DNA from: DATBQN01 sp963799925
GTDB taxonomy: Bacteria; Acidobacteriota; Thermoanaerobaculia; Multivoradales; UBA5704
Assembly (NCBI GenBank): GCA_963799925.1
Contig: CAWCYZ010000004.1
Location: 310,001 to 374,000, forward strand
DNA length: 64,000 nt
Direction: 5' to 3'
The position numbers were made by a program, and so were the translations under genes. Shown piece after piece: positions 42,577-51,418 of this stretch. Under the pieces are notes generated by a model. It worked only from the letters and a program-made list of their open reading frames with translations. It was not told the DNA's origin and made no database searches. Numbering within the stretch: position 1 is the first letter of the stretch; each line of letters begins with the position of its first letter.

Positions 42577-43550
42577 GGATTGTCTCCCAGGCTCGCCCAG
42601 AGATGGGCGGTGGCGAGGCTGCGGTAGGGCCTGAACGGGGCGAGGAGGTCGCGCACCTCCTCCGCTCCGGGCCGGTGGTCGAGGGCGAAGAGGCGGACGA
42701 GGCCGGCCGAGAGGCCGGTGTCGCCGAGCGGCGCGCAGTCGGCGAATCCCAGGGCGCGGAGCATGACGTAGTTGGCCGTCCACGGCCCGATGCCGCGCAG
42801 AGCGAGGAGGCGCGCCTCGACCTCCTCCGCCGGCTGCGCCGCCAGCTCGTCGAGGGGCAGCTCGCCCGCGGCGACGGCGCGCGCCGCGCCCAACAGGTAC
42901 TCGGCCTTGCGGCGCGAGAGCTGGAGCGGCAGCAGCTCCTGGATGTCGAGCGCCGCGACGGCGGCGGGGGTCGGATGGACGGCGAAGGGGGTGCCGGCGA
43001 GCGGCTCGCCGCAGAGCGCGATCAGCCGGCGGCGGAGCGTCGTGGCGAAGGCGACGTTCACCTGCTGGCCGAGGATCGCCCAGACGAGCCCCTCGAAGGG
43101 ATCGGCGGCGAGCGGGATGCGGAGCCCCTCGCGGCCGGCGACGAGCCGGCCGAGTCCGATGGCGCGCGCCTGGCGCTCGAAGGCCGCCGGATCGCTCGCC
43201 GCACCGGCGATGCCGAGGAGCCTTTCGGCGGCGGCCCGCGCCGCGGCGAGGTCGGCCGGGGAGAGGGGGGCGGCCGCCGGGCGCCGCGGATCGAGGCTCG
43301 CGGCCGTGAGCCGGCAGCGCGCCGACCGCGGGCCCAGCTCGACGGCGAGGAGCGCCGCGGCCCGCCCCAGCCGCAGGGCCTTGACGAAGCCGCGCCCGTC
43401 GACCCGCTCGCAGGGGCTCGCGGCATCGCGGCCGAGGAAGCGGAGAGTCGCCTCGGCCCGGTAGCCCGGCGGCAGCGCCAGGGTGAATTCGGCGCCATCG
43501 GGATCGGGGCCATCATCGGGGCCATCGTCGGGGCCATCATCGGGGCCATC
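42573..43550 (-). CDS. alkA: DNA-3-methyladenine glycosylase II (AlkA-like), start unresolved
   Basis: The reading frame ending at 42573 shows an AlkA-type N-domain (LPPGYRAEATLRFLGRDAAS, ERVDGRGFVKALRLG), then the glycosylase domain. That domain has EGLVWAILGQQVNVAFATTL, the helix-hairpin-helix LLALRGIGPWTANYVMLRAL, and the catalytic Asp region APLGDTGLSAGL. The family excises alkylated bases. In this frame there is no ATG or GTG before the conserved N-domain; a stop lies at 43551-43553 and the first codons are a DDGP repeat. The ATG at 43061 would remove half the protein. Either a one-base error hides the ATG at 43549, or a rare start is used. Confidence 0.83.
   Translation of the reverse strand, partial: DGPDDGPDDGPDDGPDPDGAEFTLALPPGYRAEATLRFLGRDAASPCERVDGRGFVKALRLGRAAALLAVELGPRSARCRLTAASLDPRRPAAAPLSPADLAAARAAAERLLGIAGAASDPAAFERQARAIGLGRLVAGREGLRIPLAADPFEGLVWAILGQQVNVAFATTLRRRLIALCGEPLAGTPFAVHPTPAAVAALDIQELLPLQLSRRKAEYLLGAARAVAAGELPLDELAAQPAEEVEARLLALRGIGPWTANYVMLRALGFADCAPLGDTGLSAGLVRLFALDHRPGAEEVRDLLAPFRPYRSLATAHLWASLGDNP
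43506..43550. repeat. 12-bp tandem repeat at the 5' end of alkA
   Basis: Nearly four copies of GGGGCCATCATC or GGGGCCATCGTC are arranged head to tail. In the alkA frame they read as Asp-Asp-Gly-Pro repeats. Copy-number change would keep the frame. Confidence 0.8.
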
Positions 43551-43647
43551 TTAGGAGAGCGGGACGGCCGCCGTCTTCCGGCATCTTGCGCCGCGTCGCC
43601 CGAGCGCCGCCGGCGGGCCGCCGCGCGGTTCGAGTATCCTACGGGCC

Positions 43648-44076
43648 ATGGATGATCCGAAGAAGCTCATCGCCGGCTGGATCGAGGGGCGCCTGGAGCC
43701 GGCGCCCGTCGCCCGCCTCGTCGGCTTCCGCCTCACCTCGTTCGACGGCGGCGTGGCGCGCCTCGAGATGGAGGCGGGAGCCCAGCACCACAATCCCATG
43801 GGGAGCGTCCACGGCGGCATCCTCTGCGACCTCGCCGACATGGCGATGGGCGTCGCCGTCGCCGCCACCCTGGGGGAGGACGAGACCTTCACCACCCTCG
43901 ACCTCTCCGCCCGCTTCCTGCGCACCGTCCGCTCGGCGCAGCTGGCGGTCGAGGGCCAGGTGGTGCAGCGCGGGCGCACCGTCGTCTATGCCGAGGCCGA
44001 GGTGACCGACGGCGACGGCCGTTCGATCGCCCGCTTCTCCAGCACCTGCCTCGTCATCCGCGGCGGCGGCGGGTAG
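43648..44076 (+). CDS. PaaI family hotdog-fold thioesterase
   Basis: The 142-residue protein has the hotdog thioesterase core HHNPMGSVHGGILCDLADMA near residue 48, with the HGG loop and downstream acidic residue. The following strand is FTTLDLSARFLRTVRSAQL. It should hydrolyse an acyl-CoA thioester. The ATG at 43648 is the first start. It is divergent from the alkylation-repair operon and stands alone. Confidence 0.9.
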   Translation: MDDPKKLIAGWIEGRLEPAPVARLVGFRLTSFDGGVARLEMEAGAQHHNPMGSVHGGILCDLADMAMGVAVAATLGEDETFTTLDLSARFLRTVRSAQLAVEGQVVQRGRTVVYAEAEVTDGDGRSIARFSSTCLVIRGGGG

Positions 44077-44181
44077 GGAGCGCCCCGGCCGCCGGCCGCG
44101 GTCTCCGCTCCTGGCGCCGGCCTGCCGCCGCTGCTATCCTTACCGCGCCTTCCCACCGCAGCTCTGACCCGGAGGTGACGG

Positions 44182-45573
44182 ATGGATGCGCTCTCCTTCT
44201 TCGACCGCCGGCGGACGATCGCCGGGCCCGGCTACGATCGCTGGCTGGTGCCCCCGGCCGCCCTGGCGATCCACCTCGCGATCGGGCAGGCCTACGCCTT
44301 CAGCGTCTTCAAGATCCCCCTCTCGCAGGCCCTCGGCATCACCCAGCCGGCGCCCGGCGACTGGAAGCAGAGCACCATCGCCTGGGTGTTCAGCGTCGCC
44401 ATCGTCTTCCTGGGGCTCTCGGCGGCGGTCTTCGGCCGCTGGCTGGAGCGCGTCGGCCCGCGGCGCGCCATGTTCACCTCGGCGCTCTGCTTCGCCGGCG
44501 GCTTCCTGGTCGGCGCCCTGGGGATCTCGACCCACCAGTTCTGGCTGCTGGTCCTGGGCTACGGCGTGCTCGGCGGCGTCGGCCTCGGGCTCGGCTACAT
44601 CTCGCCGGTCTCGACCCTCATCAAGTGGTTCCCCGACCGGCCGGGCATGGCGACCGGCCTCGCCATCATGGGCTTCGGCGGCGGCGCCATGATCGCCTCG
44701 CCGCTCTCGGTCTGGCTGATGAGCCATTTCAAGACGCCGACCTCGGTGGGCGTCGCCCAGACCTTCGTGGCGATGGGCCTCCTCTACTTCGCCTTCATGA
44801 TGTTCGGCGTCCTCACCGTGCGCGTCCCGCCGGACGGCTGGAAGCCGGCCGGGTTCGTCCCCTCGGCGGCGCCCCGCAAGCTCACCACGACGCACCAGGT
44901 CGAGGTGGGCACCGCCTTCAAGACGCCGCAGTTCTGGCTGCTCTGGGTGGTGCTCTGCATGAACGTCACCGCCGGCATCGGCATCCTCGAGCAGGCCTCG
45001 CCGATGATCCAGGAGATGTTCCCCGGCGTCATCACCGCGGCGGCGGCCGCCGGCTTCGTCGGCCTGCTCTCGCTCGCCAACATGGGCGGGCGCTTCCTCT
45101 GGTCGTCGCTGTCGGACTACATCGGCAGGAAGCCGACCTATGCCGTCTTCTTCGTCCTCGGCGCCGTGCTCTACGCCCTCATCCCGACGACCGGCCGCAT
45201 CGGCAGCGTCACCCTCTTCGTGCTCGCCGCCGCCGTCGTCATCTCGATGTACGGCGGCGGCTTCGCCACCATCCCCGCCTACCTGCGCGACCTCTTCGGC
45301 ACGATGCAGGTCGGCGCCATCCACGGCCGGCTGCTGACCGCCTGGTCGGCCGCCGGCGTCCTCGGGCCGTTCCTGGTCAACCACCTGCGCGAGTACCAGA
45401 TCGCCCACGGCGTGCCGAAGGCCGACGCCTACGGCGTCACCATGTACGTCATGGCGGGCCTCCTGGCGGTCGGCTTCCTCGCCAACCTGATGGTCCGGCC
45501 GGTCGATCCGAAGAGCTACTACGTCGAGAGCACGGCGGGCGGTCGCGCCGCCGGGGAGGGACAGCATGCCTGA
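44182..45573 (+). CDS. OFA family MFS transporter (oxalate/formate antiporter-type)
   Basis: This 463-residue transporter has 12 helices. OFA features include AIGQAYAFSVFKIPLSQALG-type sequence in the first helix region, GGVGLGLGYISPVSTLIKWF near residue 135, and RPGMATGLAIMGFGGGAMIA. GGAGGTGACGG precedes the ATG. Members exchange carboxylates; the substrate here is not known. It overlaps the start of a 39-residue membrane protein, its usual small partner. Confidence 0.92.
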   Translation: MDALSFFDRRRTIAGPGYDRWLVPPAALAIHLAIGQAYAFSVFKIPLSQALGITQPAPGDWKQSTIAWVFSVAIVFLGLSAAVFGRWLERVGPRRAMFTSALCFAGGFLVGALGISTHQFWLLVLGYGVLGGVGLGLGYISPVSTLIKWFPDRPGMATGLAIMGFGGGAMIASPLSVWLMSHFKTPTSVGVAQTFVAMGLLYFAFMMFGVLTVRVPPDGWKPAGFVPSAAPRKLTTTHQVEVGTAFKTPQFWLLWVVLCMNVTAGIGILEQASPMIQEMFPGVITAAAAAGFVGLLSLANMGGRFLWSSLSDYIGRKPTYAVFFVLGAVLYALIPTTGRIGSVTLFVLAAAVVISMYGGGFATIPAYLRDLFGTMQVGAIHGRLLTAWSAAGVLGPFLVNHLREYQIAHGVPKADAYGVTMYVMAGLLAVGFLANLMVRPVDPKSYYVESTAGGRAAGEGQHA

Positions 45574-45685
45574 GCCGGAGAGCGGTTCCCTCGTCAAGCG
45601 CCTGGCCGCCTGGCTCTTCGTCGGCATCCCCCTCGCCTGGGGGGTGTGGCAGGTGGTGGTCAAGTCGCTCGCCCTGTTCCAGTAG
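45566..45685 (+). CDS. MFS transporter small subunit (39 residues)
   Basis: A tiny reading frame starts at ATG 45566, inside the last codons of the OFA transporter (8-nt overlap), preceded by GGGGAGGGACAGC. The protein has one membrane helix (LAAWLFVGIPLAWGVWQVVV), matching the one-helix small subunit commonly encoded directly after OFA-type transporters. It probably stabilises or regulates the transporter. Confidence 0.8.
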   Translation: MPEPESGSLVKRLAAWLFVGIPLAWGVWQVVVKSLALFQ

Positions 45686-45741
45686 GGCGGCCGACCTCGC
45701 CCGCGCCGGAAAATCCGGAACTTCGTGAAGGAGCTGCCTCG

Positions 45742-48042
45742 ATGCGTCCGCCCGCCCCGCCCGCTCGCCGCTCGTACCTCCGCCTGGGCTCCCGCCTGGG
45801 CGCGATGGCATTCGCCGGCGCCCTCCTCGCCGCGATCTCGATCGCCGGGGTCGGCGCGGCGCGCGCCGCCGATCCGGCCAAGCGGCCGATCCGCGAGACC
45901 GACCTCTTCCGCTTCGTCTGGGTCGCCGACCCGCAGATCTCGCCCGACGGCCGCACCGTCGCCTTCGTGCGGGTGACGGTCGACGCCCAGCGCGAGGGGT
46001 ACGACACGGCGATCTGGGTGGTGCCGGCCGACGGCAGCGCGCCGCCGCGCCCGTTCACCTCGGGCCGGCACGACGCCGCGCCGCGCTGGTCGCCCGACGG
46101 CCGCCGGCTGGCCTTCCTGCGCACGGTGGAGAAGGAAGGGAAGCCGGGCGAGGCGCCGGCGCAGCTCTACCTCCTCTCGCTCGACGGCGGCGAGGCGCGG
46201 GCGCTGACCGACCTCGCGGGGGGCGTCGACTCGCCCGCCTGGTCGCCCGACGGCAGGACCCTCGCCTTTACCAATGGGGCGAACGAGAAGGACCTGGCGA
46301 AGGCCGCCAAGGGCCGCGAGCCGCGCCAGCCGGAGGAGAGCCGGCCGCAGGCGGCTCCGACGACCGCGGGGGCCGAGCCCCAGAGGCCGCCCGAGAGTGA
46401 GGATCTGGACGACGGGCACGAGAGCGACGTCCAGGTGATCCACCGCGTCGTCTACCGGCGCAACGGTGCCGGTTATCTCGATACCGCCCGCCCGTCCCAC
46501 CTCTGGACGGTGGCGCTGCCGGCGGGCGACGGCACGCCGCCGCCCGCCCCGCGGCAGCTCACCCGCGGCGCCTTCGAGGAGCAGCAGCCCGCCTGGTCGC
46601 CGGACGGCAAGCTCCTCTACTTCGTCTCGCGGCGGGTGGCCGATCCCGCCTACGAGCCCCGGCGGCTCGACCTCTACGCGGTCGCTACCGCCTCGCCGGC
46701 CGGCGAGCCGCGCGAGGTCGTCTCCTTCGACGGCTCGATCGACGAGCTGGCGCTGTCGCGCGACGGCCGGCGCCTCGCCTGGACCGGCGGCGCCAACGGC
46801 CATCCCGAGCGTTCCTACGACGAGAACGACCTGTTCGTGGCGTCGACCGCGCCCGGCTCCGCGCCGAAGAACCTGACCGCGGGCTTCACCGGCGACGTCG
46901 GCGGCGGCCTCTCCGGCGACCAGCACCCGCCGCGCGGCGGCGGCCCGGCGGCGCCGATCTGGAGCCGGGACGGCGGCGCCGTCTACGCCGTCGCCGCGGT
47001 CCGCGGCCGCGCCAACCTGATGCGCTTCGACGCCGGCTCGGGAGGCGCCGAGCCGGTCACCAGCGGCGATCAGGAGGTGGTCGCCTACACCGCCGCCGCC
47101 GACGGCTCGCGCTTCGCCCTGACCCTCTCGACCCCGACCCGCCTCGGCGACCTCTTCGTCTTCGATACGGCCGACCGGCGGCTGCGCCAGCTCACCCATC
47201 TCGACGACGAGCTCTTCTCCGGGCTCGCCCTCACCCCGCCCGAGGAGATCACCTACAGGAGCTTCGACGGGCGCCAGATCGAAGCCTGGGTGCAGAAGCC
47301 GCCGGGCTTCGACGCGAGCCGCAAGTACCCGCTCATCCTGAACATCCACGGCGGTCCCCACGGCGCCTACGGCTACACCTTCGACCACGAGTTCCAGTGG
47401 ATGGCGGCCAAGGGTTACGTCGTCCTCTACCCCAACCCGCGCGGCAGCTCCTCCTACGGCGAGGAGTTCGGCAACGTCATCCAGTACCACTATCCGGGCG
47501 ACGACGCCAAGGACCTGCTGGCCGGGGTGGACGAGCTGATCCGCCGCGGCTACGTCGATCCCCGGCGCCTCGGGGTGACCGGCGGCAGCGGCGGCGGCGT
47601 CCTGACCAACTGGCTCATCGGCCACACCGACCGCTTCGCCGCCGCGGCCGCGCAGCGCTCGATCGCCGACTGGGCGGGCTTCTGGTACACCGCCGACTTC
47701 TCGCAGTTCACCCGCAGCTGGTTCAAGGGGGCGCCGTGGGAGGACCCCGCCGACTACGCGGCGCGCTCGCCGATCACCTACGTGACGAGCATCAGGACGC
47801 CGCTGATGCTGATCGAGGGGGATGCCGACTACCGCACGCCGCCGGCCGACGGCGGCGAGCAGATGTTCCGCGCCCTCAAGTACTTGAAGCGCCCCGTCGT
47901 CATGGTGCGCTTCCCCGGCGAGAGCCACGAGCTGTCGCGCTCCGGCAGGCCCTGGCACCGCATCGAGCGCCTGCGCCACATCGTCGGCTGGTTCGACCGC
48001 TACCTGCAGGGCAAGACGGTCGCGGGCTACGACGAGCCGTAG
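45742..48042 (+). CDS. S9 family prolyl-oligopeptidase-type serine peptidase, secreted
   Basis: The 766-residue protein has a signal peptide (AGALLAAISIAGVGAARA). An N-terminal beta-propeller (residues about 50-500) has repeated SPDGRT/SPDGRR motifs, typical of WD40/TolB-like blades. The C-terminal alpha/beta-hydrolase has the nucleophile elbow VTGGSGGGVLTNWL, the Asp in IEGDADYRTPPADG, and the His in FPGESHELSRSG. It cleaves peptides, probably as a dipeptidyl or acylaminoacyl peptidase. AAGGAG lies 9 nt before the ATG at 45742; the upstream open codons are not needed. Confidence 0.93.
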   Translation: MRPPAPPARRSYLRLGSRLGAMAFAGALLAAISIAGVGAARAADPAKRPIRETDLFRFVWVADPQISPDGRTVAFVRVTVDAQREGYDTAIWVVPADGSAPPRPFTSGRHDAAPRWSPDGRRLAFLRTVEKEGKPGEAPAQLYLLSLDGGEARALTDLAGGVDSPAWSPDGRTLAFTNGANEKDLAKAAKGREPRQPEESRPQAAPTTAGAEPQRPPESEDLDDGHESDVQVIHRVVYRRNGAGYLDTARPSHLWTVALPAGDGTPPPAPRQLTRGAFEEQQPAWSPDGKLLYFVSRRVADPAYEPRRLDLYAVATASPAGEPREVVSFDGSIDELALSRDGRRLAWTGGANGHPERSYDENDLFVASTAPGSAPKNLTAGFTGDVGGGLSGDQHPPRGGGPAAPIWSRDGGAVYAVAAVRGRANLMRFDAGSGGAEPVTSGDQEVVAYTAAADGSRFALTLSTPTRLGDLFVFDTADRRLRQLTHLDDELFSGLALTPPEEITYRSFDGRQIEAWVQKPPGFDASRKYPLILNIHGGPHGAYGYTFDHEFQWMAAKGYVVLYPNPRGSSSYGEEFGNVIQYHYPGDDAKDLLAGVDELIRRGYVDPRRLGVTGGSGGGVLTNWLIGHTDRFAAAAAQRSIADWAGFWYTADFSQFTRSWFKGAPWEDPADYAARSPITYVTSIRTPLMLIEGDADYRTPPADGGEQMFRALKYLKRPVVMVRFPGESHELSRSGRPWHRIERLRHIVGWFDRYLQGKTVAGYDEP

Positions 48043-48054
48043 GGCGGAGCGCCG

Positions 48055-48264
48055 GTGCGCGACCCCAGCCTGTCGATCTTCGCCATCGTGGTCTTCGGGG
48101 CCGTGGGGACCGGCTACTTCGTCTACGGCAAGAAGCAGGGCAACCTCTGGGCCCTGCTCTCCGGCATCGGCCTCTGCATCTTTCCCTACTTCGTCGCCGA
48201 CTTCTTCCTCCAGCTCGCGGTCGGCACCGTGCTGCTGGCCCTGCCGTTCCTGGTTCGCAGCTGA
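48055..48264 (+). CDS. small two-helix membrane protein, unknown function
   Basis: The 69-residue protein starts at a GTG 12 nt after the S9 peptidase stop, with GGAG upstream. Two hydrophobic helices (IFAIVVFGAVGTGYFVYG; FFLQLAVGTVLLALPFLV) flank a loop with KKQGNLWALLSGIGLC. The motif YGKKQGN followed by a Gly/Leu-rich helix occurs in small uncharacterised inner-membrane proteins. Its role is unknown; the spacing suggests co-transcription with the peptidase. Confidence 0.7.
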   Translation: MRDPSLSIFAIVVFGAVGTGYFVYGKKQGNLWALLSGIGLCIFPYFVADFFLQLAVGTVLLALPFLVRS

Positions 48265-48274
48265 CCTCTACTCG

Positions 48275-48374
48275 GTAGTGGGTCCGTTTGGGTCCGCTGC
48301 GGGCGGCCGCCCTCGGGACCACCCTCCCGAACCCCCTTCCAGGCGGCCGTCCTCGGGACCCAACGGACCCAGTA
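48275..48374 (+). repeat. copy B of the ~100-bp dispersed repeat
   Basis: It begins GTGGGTCCGTTTGGGTCCGC and ends GGACCCAACGGACCCAGTAC, with terminal inverted repeats. The whole element matches the reverse complement of 19825-19924 with a few substitutions and small indels. It fills the convergent gap between the small membrane gene and ppk2 and could act as a two-way terminator here. Confidence 0.87.
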
Positions 48375-48375
48375 C

Positions 48376-49176
48376 CTACTCGACGACGACGCCCGAGAGG
48401 TCCTCGGTGGGCTTCGGCATCTCGATGTCGAGAGCCTCGAGCCGCTCGACCAGGGTCGTCGCCACGACCAGGTTGCGGTACCACTTCTTGTCGGCGGGGA
48501 CGACGTACCAGGGCGCGGAGTCGCGGCTGGTCTTCTCGATGGCGTCCTCGTAGGCCCGCAGGTAGTCGTCCCACAGCTTGCGGTCGTCGAGGTCGCCGAG
48601 GCGGAACTTCCATCGCTTCGCCGGGTCCTCCAGACGCTCCTCGAGGCGCTTCTTCTGCTCGTCGCGGCCGATGTGGAGGAAGAACTTGAGGATCAGCGTC
48701 CCGGTGTCGGCGAGCAGCTCCTCGAAGTGGACGATCTGCTGGTAGCGCTCCTTCCAGACCGGCCGCGGCACCAGCTTGCGGACGCGGGCGGCGAGCACGT
48801 CCTCGTAGTGGCTGCGGTTGAAGATGGCGATCTGGCCGTTCCCCGGCACCCGCTGGTGGATGCGCCAGAGGAAATCGTGCGCGCGCTCCTCCTCGGAAGG
48901 CGCCTTGAAGGCGGCGACGGCGACGCCGAGCGGGTTGACCCCCTTGAAGACGTGCTGGATGGTGCCGTCCTTACCGCTCGTGTCCATGCCCTGGAGCACC
49001 ACGAGCACCTTGCGCTCGTGCTCGGCCCACAGCCGCATCTGGAGCTCCGCCAAGCGCTCGTTGAGCGGCTGGAAGAGCTTCTCGGCCGCCTTCTTCCCCG
49101 CCACCCCGGGCGTCGCGCCCGCCTCGATCTCGTCCAGGTGCAGCTTCTTGCCCGGCTTGACGCGGTGGATGTCCAT
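48376..49176 (-). CDS. ppk2: polyphosphate kinase 2 family protein
   Basis: The 266-residue protein has the PPK2 Walker A motif VLQGMDTSGKDGTIQHV near residue 63, the lid-region arginines (FLWRIHQRVPGNG), Walker B-like IAIFNRSHYEDVL, and the C-terminal WYVVPADKKWYRNL. It phosphorylates nucleotides with polyphosphate, or the reverse; the short single-domain form fits class I or III. The ATG at 49176 has GAGGAGGG 6 nt upstream. It is next to but divergent from trxC. Confidence 0.95.
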   Translation of the reverse strand: MDIHRVKPGKKLHLDEIEAGATPGVAGKKAAEKLFQPLNERLAELQMRLWAEHERKVLVVLQGMDTSGKDGTIQHVFKGVNPLGVAVAAFKAPSEEERAHDFLWRIHQRVPGNGQIAIFNRSHYEDVLAARVRKLVPRPVWKERYQQIVHFEELLADTGTLILKFFLHIGRDEQKKRLEERLEDPAKRWKFRLGDLDDRKLWDDYLRAYEDAIEKTSRDSAPWYVVPADKKWYRNLVVATTLVERLEALDIEMPKPTEDLSGVVVE

Positions 49177-49272
49177 CGGTCCCTCCTCGCGAGCCTCCAG
49201 CATAGCCTGTAGGGCCGGGCTGGAATCGACCGCCGCCGCGGCGCGGTTGTTCCGAGCGGAGGAGGGGAACGA

Positions 49273-49731
49273 ATGAGCGAGGGAATCGTCCGTGCCTGCC
49301 CGTCGTGCGGCAGGAAGAACCGCGTGCTCTATGGCCGGCTGGGGGAGGAGGCGCGCTGCGGCTCCTGCGGCGAGCCGCTCCCCCCGCCCGGCGAGCCCAT
49401 CGCCATCGACCGGCAGGCCGATCTCGTCGGCGTGATCCGCGAGGCCGCGCTGCCGGTCCTGGTCGACTTCTGGGCGCCCTGGTGCGGCCCCTGCCGCACG
49501 GTGGCGCCGGAGATCGCCAAGGTCGCCGAGCAGAACGCCGGCCGGCTGCTGGTGGTCAAGGTCAACACCGACGTCGACCCCGCGGTCGGCGCCGCGCACC
49601 GCATCCAGGGGATCCCGACGATGGCGGTCTTCCGCGGCGGCAGGGAAGTGGCGCGCACCAGCGGCGCGCGGCCGGCGGCGCAGATCGAGGGCTTCGTCCG
49701 CCAGGCGCTGGGCGCCGGCATGGCCGCCTGA
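49273..49731 (+). CDS. trxC: thioredoxin 2 (TrxC) with N-terminal zinc ribbon
   Basis: The 152-residue protein has two CxxC pairs in the N-terminal ribbon (ACPSCGRKN and RCGSCGEPL), then a thioredoxin fold with the active site FWAPWCGPCRTVAPE near residue 70 and the cis-Pro in IQGIPTMAVF. It reduces disulfides in the cytoplasm and is typical of the stress-related TrxC type. The start is an ATG at 49273. Confidence 0.95.
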   Translation: MSEGIVRACPSCGRKNRVLYGRLGEEARCGSCGEPLPPPGEPIAIDRQADLVGVIREAALPVLVDFWAPWCGPCRTVAPEIAKVAEQNAGRLLVVKVNTDVDPAVGAAHRIQGIPTMAVFRGGREVARTSGARPAAQIEGFVRQALGAGMAA

Positions 49732-49759
49732 GCTCGGGCGGCCGACGGCCGGCGAAGGG

Positions 49760-50203
49760 TCACTCGGAGGGAGGCTCCCAGCCGGCCGGCGCCAGCTCGA
49801 AGCTCGCGAGCTCGAAGCCGGGGGCGACGGTGCAGCCGACCAGGGTCCAGTTGCCGAGGCTGCAGGCCGACTGCCAGGCGCCGGCGGGGACCATGGCCTG
49901 CGGCCGCTCGCCGGCCGCGAGGTCGACCCCCAGGCGATGGCGCGCGACCCGCCCGTCCTCGGCGACCGCCAGGGTGAGCGGCGCGCCGGCATAGTAGTGC
50001 CAGATCTCGACGGCATCGGTGATCCGATGCCAGGCGGAGACCTCGCCGGCGCGGAGCAGGTAGTAGATCGCCGTCTGGGCGCTGCGGCCTGCGGGGTCGC
50101 GGAAGGTCTCCCGGTAGCGTCCGCCCTCGGGATGGGGGACGAGGCCGAGCAGGCGGGTCACCGCGTTGGCGTCGAGCTGGCGGTCGGTCACGTCTTCCTC
50201 CAT
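49760..50203 (-). CDS. DUF985 cupin domain protein
   Basis: The 147-residue protein has the DUF985 cupin pattern: LGLVPHPEGGRYRETFRD near residue 20, AIYYLLRAGEVSAWHRI, EIWHYYAGAPL and a late VPAGAWQSA. Its His residues could bind a metal. No catalytic role is proven for the family. The ATG at 50203 is chosen; the frame upstream enters the CCTGGCACCT repeat region and is not conserved. Confidence 0.9.
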   Translation of the reverse strand: MEEDVTDRQLDANAVTRLLGLVPHPEGGRYRETFRDPAGRSAQTAIYYLLRAGEVSAWHRITDAVEIWHYYAGAPLTLAVAEDGRVARHRLGVDLAAGERPQAMVPAGAWQSACSLGNWTLVGCTVAPGFELASFELAPAGWEPPSE

Positions 50204-50523
50204 GCAGCCGCTGCCGAGTATAAGGCGGCCCCCGCTGCGGATCGTGCCGCCGGCGGTTGTCACACGGCTCCAGGGAGCGCGCGACCGCCCGGACCCTCGC
50301 CGCGCGAAACGCCTGGCACCTCGCCGAAGATCGCCTGGCACCTCCAGATAAACGCCTGGCACCTCGCCAACCTATTCTGCATGAGCGACTTGCGCGAGAT
50401 CTGGGGGATCGGCGCGAAACGCCTGGCACCTGTCTCCGGCACCTTGGGGTCGCCGTGCCGAGCCCGGTCCGCGGATCGCCTGGCACCTTCCGGCCTGTAG
50501 AATCCCCTCCGCTTCGAGCTCCG
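50204..50523. repeat. 320-nt gap with five CCTGGCACCT repeats
   Basis: No gene is seen. Five same-direction copies of CCTGGCACCT lie at 50312, 50334, 50355, 50422 and 50479, each preceded by AAACG or ATCG. The spacing is irregular (21-67 nt), so this is not a CRISPR array. TAGAAT at 50498-50503 may be a -10 for the following gene. The part from about 50348 is duplicated at 51301. Confidence 0.85.
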
Positions 50524-51272
50524 ATGACCGGCCCCGCCGCCGTTCCACCCGACGCCGATCCCGCCCGCTGGCGGATGCTCGCGCTCTTGGCCGCCGCCGA
50601 GCTGCTCGGCATGTCGCTCTGGTTCGCGGCGAGCGCCGTCTCGCCGCTGCTCGCCGCGCGCTGGTCGCTCTCGCCGAGCGAGACCGGGTGGCTGACGACC
50701 GTCGTCCAGGCGGGCTTCGTCTGCGGCACGGCTCTCGCCGCCCTCCTCAACCTGACCGACGTCATCGCCGCCCGCCCCCTCTTCGCCGGCGCCGCCGTCC
50801 TCGGCGCGGCCGCCAACGCCGCCCTCCTCGCGGCGCCCGGCTACCGGGCGGCCCTCGCCTGCCGGTTCGCCACCGGCTTCTTCCTCGCCGGCGTCTATCC
50901 GCCCGCCATGAAGATGGTCTCCACCTGGTTCCGCGCTCGCCGCGGCCTGGGCGTCGGCACCGTCGTCGGGGCGCTCACGGTCGGCAAGGCGACTCCCTAG
51001 CTGGTCCACGCCCTTCCCGGGACGGGGGTGGCGCCGGTCGTCCTCACCGCCTCGGCCGGTGCGGTCGCCGCGGCCCTCCTGGTCGCCGCGGCCTACCGCG
51101 ACGGCCCCTACCCCTTCCCGCCGCGCCCGTTCTCCTGGCGGCTGGTCGCCGAGGTGGTCCGCGAGCGGCGCTTCCGCCTGGCGACCGGCGGCTATCTCGG
51201 CCACATGTTCGAGCTCTACTCGTTCTGGACCTGGATCCCCGTCTTCCTGGCCGCCAGCGCGGCGGCTCGCGG
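50524..51272 (+). pseudogene. truncated duplicate of the MFS transporter
   Basis: This copy matches the first two thirds of the intact gene at 51454-52665 at about 99.5 percent: I count four base differences in 749 nt. One of them turns Tyr TAC into a TAG stop at 50998-51000. The open part encodes 158 residues (MTGPAAVPPDADPARWRMLA...). After 51272 the homology ends within ASAAARG and a new repeat cluster begins. It is probably non-functional and recent. Confidence 0.88.
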
Positions 51273-51307
51273 AGTCTCATCGCCCTCGGCGGTCTCCCGG
51301 ATAAACG

Positions 51308-51418
51308 CCTGGCACCTCGCCAACCTGTTCTGCATGAGCTACTTGCGCGAGATCTGGGGATCGGCGCGAAACGCCTGGCACCTGTCTCCGGCACCTCTCC
51401 GCGGATCGCCTGGCACCT
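51308..51418 (+). repeat. second CCTGGCACCT cluster (three copies)
   Basis: Copies lie at 51308, 51374 and 51409 in the same direction as the first cluster. The flanking sequence (AACCTGTTCTGCATGAGC) duplicates the first cluster but lacks a 20-30-nt segment. It forms the junction between truncated and intact MFS copies. Confidence 0.85.

Noticed and set aside
44140..47979. A 1279-codon minus-strand open frame
   Set aside because: It is antisense to the OFA transporter and S9 peptidase, has low-complexity composition and no family motif.
50998..51000. Possible recoded stop (TAG read as an amino acid) in the first MFS copy
   Set aside because: The near-identical second copy has TAC here and the first copy is also truncated. 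A simple nonsense mutation is more likely.
50312..51418. Possible CRISPR array made of CCTGGCACCT repeats
   Set aside because: The repeat is only 10-15 nt, spacing is irregular, no uniform spacers and no cas genes are present.
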